In this document: positions 62,555-64,000 of the stretch, one piece after another
Layout: every line of letters starts with the position of its first letter
How positions within the stretch are numbered: position 1 is the first letter of the stretch
Origin: CAVXFB01 sp963760935
Lineage (GTDB): Bacteria; Planctomycetota; Planctomycetia; Pirellulales; Thermoguttaceae
DNA: 64,000 nucleotides
Reading direction: 5' to 3'
Assembly (NCBI GenBank): GCA_963760935.1
Contig: CAVXFB010000003.1
Location: 310,001 to 374,000 of the forward strand
Notes under the pieces: model-generated
The model's input: the letters and a program-made list of their open reading frames with translations, nothing else
The model's database searches: none
What the model was told of the DNA's origin: nothing
Made by a program: the position numbers and the translations under genes

Positions 62555-64000
62555 TTAGCCCGCCATGTCGCCAAAACGCGCCACGGCGTAGGGCCTCAGG
62601 ACGAATGGCCCAACCTGCGGCTGTCCTGTAGCAGTTCGGAATTGCCGGGGAGCCGTCGTGGCCTCGGCCAGAGTGCTCGAGTCGAGAGCCCGGACCCGGC
62701 ACCGAGCCGGCGCATCGTCCCAGGTTAGCAGGCGTACAACTTGCGGCTGATCGGTCAGGTTGGCCAACAGTACCTGCGTTCCCTTCGGACCGTGCGACGC
62801 CAGCCCCAGCAGCTTCTGCGGCTGCGTGACGTCCAACGCGAGAAGCTGGCCCGCGGCCAGCTCACGAACGTCAGCCAATACGTGATACACCGGATACACG
62901 GAACCGGGCTCGTGCGGCCAGTCCGTCGCGGGCGGTGGCTCGACGCCGGACGGAATAACGCCGCGCCAGCCGGTCGTTTCGTAATATGTGACGCTGCATG
63001 CCCCTGCCCGGGCAAACTGTGCGATGCTGCCGAGCGTCCAGGCGGCGGCAAAGAGCGACGCCTGCCGCAGATCGACTTGCCGCGGCAACTCGCCTGGCCT
63101 TGGCGGAGCCTCCGCCACGATGGCGTAGGGATTGAACCGCGGCTTTAGCGTGACAGCCGAGAGCGCGATCGGGGCACCACCGGCGAACTGCCGGGCCGAC
63201 TCCACCGTCTGCGGCTGCGCCTCGAGCGTCTGCATTATCGATTCTTCGTCGTCCGCGTGTGTCTGCGGGTTCACCGAAAAGCAGATCCAATCGGCCACAC
63301 CGGGCGAAGGGCGATTGACGTTGAGCTCGTAGAAGTCAGCGTCTGTCCCCGCCGCAAATTTGGCGGCCGAGTCATACGGACCGAGAATCTCACGCGCACG
63401 GTGGAACGCTTCCAGCGGCGTGGCGAGCCCCGTCGGCGGAAACACCAACCAGACGGACACGCGTGGGCGCAGTTCCTCCAGCAGCTTACGCAACGCCTTC
63501 AACTCACCGGCCGCGTCGTCACTGAGAAAGATGGCCGCATGTAGCGACGCGCCGAGCGCCTGTGCTTCGCGCGTCGCACGACGAAGTTCGTCAGCGCATT
63601 CAGGAGCCGACAAATGGAGGTCCACCCGAAGGTGATCGAGCTTCAGCGTCTTCAGGAGCGAGAGGTCTCCATCGCTTAGCGGCTGGCGGTGGCTGGCCAT
63701 GCCAAGACCGAGCAGCGGCAGCGAGATTTCTGGTCCCCAGTGGATCTCGATCGGTGGCTGTTCGGACTCTTTTTGGGGCGCGGACTTCGTTGCATCGCCT
63801 GTCAGCGTCAGGGTCACGGCCTGCCGGACAGTCGTGCCGGCGCTGACCTCGACAGGGTACGACAACGCCAGCGGGGTGCAAAACGTCTTATACGAGGCGT
63901 CGGTCCAATTCCGCTGATCCTCCATCTCGAAAACTTCGCCTTCAAAGCGGACTTCAGCCGTGAGACCGGGCAAGACTTCGTGGGCGATTGATTGCATGCC
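62555..64000 (-). CDS. D-apionate-lactonase-like protein, C-terminal part (cut by window edge)
   Basis: The frame is open from the stop at 62555 to the right edge, giving about 480 residues, and the true start lies outside. EVRFEGEVFEMEDQRNWTDA then SYKTFCTPLALSYPVEV is a phrase I associate with D-apionate lactonase (ApnL) and relatives. It is followed by a TIM barrel (LKLDHLRVDLHLSAP, FYELNVNRPSPGVADWICFS) and a C-terminal beta-domain (VLLANLTDQPQVVRLLTWDD, FVLRPYAVARFG). ApnL hydrolyses D-apionolactone in apiose (plant cell-wall sugar) breakdown. The family call is from memory of motifs and moderate. Confidence 0.6.
   Translation of the reverse strand, partial: GMQSIAHEVLPGLTAEVRFEGEVFEMEDQRNWTDASYKTFCTPLALSYPVEVSAGTTVRQAVTLTLTGDATKSAPQKESEQPPIEIHWGPEISLPLLGLGMASHRQPLSDGDLSLLKTLKLDHLRVDLHLSAPECADELRRATREAQALGASLHAAIFLSDDAAGELKALRKLLEELRPRVSVWLVFPPTGLATPLEAFHRAREILGPYDSAAKFAAGTDADFYELNVNRPSPGVADWICFSVNPQTHADDEESIMQTLEAQPQTVESARQFAGGAPIALSAVTLKPRFNPYAIVAEAPPRPGELPRQVDLRQASLFAAAWTLGSIAQFARAGACSVTYYETTGWRGVIPSGVEPPPATDWPHEPGSVYPVYHVLADVRELAAGQLLALDVTQPQKLLGLASHGPKGTQVLLANLTDQPQVVRLLTWDDAPARCRVRALDSSTLAEATTAPRQFRTATGQPQVGPFVLRPYAVARFGDMAG

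Overview
The window looks like a chromosomal segment of a planctomycete, probably Pirellulales-like. The evidence is a LEPR-XLL secretion motif, several PEP-CTERM proteins, dockerin and autotransporter-type beta-strand modules on secreted proteins, a fused SecD-SecF, a hopanoid cluster and a GC-rich coding style. This placement is inferred from gene content, not from a phylogeny.

Layout. 0-6.5 kb: the 5' part of gmd, a two-domain polysaccharide export protein, a stand-alone 3-hydroxyacyl-CoA dehydrogenase and a fused MacB-type ABC exporter. 6.5-8.5 kb: a DNA-binding-like gene whose own 5' end has been duplicated, then an array of hairpin repeats. 8.5-14.2 kb: rpsR, a Tat-exported aldo/keto reductase and the yajC-secDF operon. 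14.7-18.9 kb: hopanoid genes (squalene-hopene cyclase, hpnH, hpnG). 19-25.3 kb: a decayed mobile region with a transposase relic, a complete ISNCY-type element, a complete IS701-type element, a gene desert and a broken PEP-CTERM gene. 26-40 kb: a run of exported proteins. These are a lyase-like multidomain protein, a sulfatase-modifying-factor-like protein, a phosphotriesterase-like protein, a T5SS/PEP-CTERM repeat protein and a HAF-repeat protein, interrupted by an AraC regulator, gene relics and an IS4 element. 41.7-50 kb: a TPR/peptidase-like protein, truncated GNAT and resolvase genes, and two large PAS histidine kinases, one with a predicted haem c sensor. 50.7-56.2 kb: a polyhydroxyalkanoate cluster (phaC, phaE, thiolase, phasin, phaR, SDR reductase). 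56.2-58 kb: pdxJ and dapA. 58-64 kb: small planctomycete-type hypotheticals, a tRNA 3' fragment, a truncated MttB-type gene and the 3' part of a D-apionate-lactonase-like gene.

How the genes fit together. YajC and SecDF form the Sec accessory complex. Shc, HpnH and HpnG make hopanoids extended with a ribose-derived side chain. Thiolase, SDR, PhaC/PhaE, phasin and PhaR form a complete acetyl-CoA to PHA granule route with a candidate PhaR operator. Three exported proteins carry the same roughly 250-residue C-terminal module (beta-strand repeat, unnamed linker domain, dockerin), so different catalytic or repeat heads share one tail.

Two cautions. At least seven reading-frame breaks fall inside otherwise well conserved genes (macB, secDF twice, hpnG twice, an IS701 transposase and the TPR protein). 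This pattern suggests residual indel errors in the assembly as much as real decay. Intergenic regions at several places carry short perfect hairpins with 2-4 nt loops, in two or three cases enclosed by long inverted repeats. These are the least explained structures in the window.
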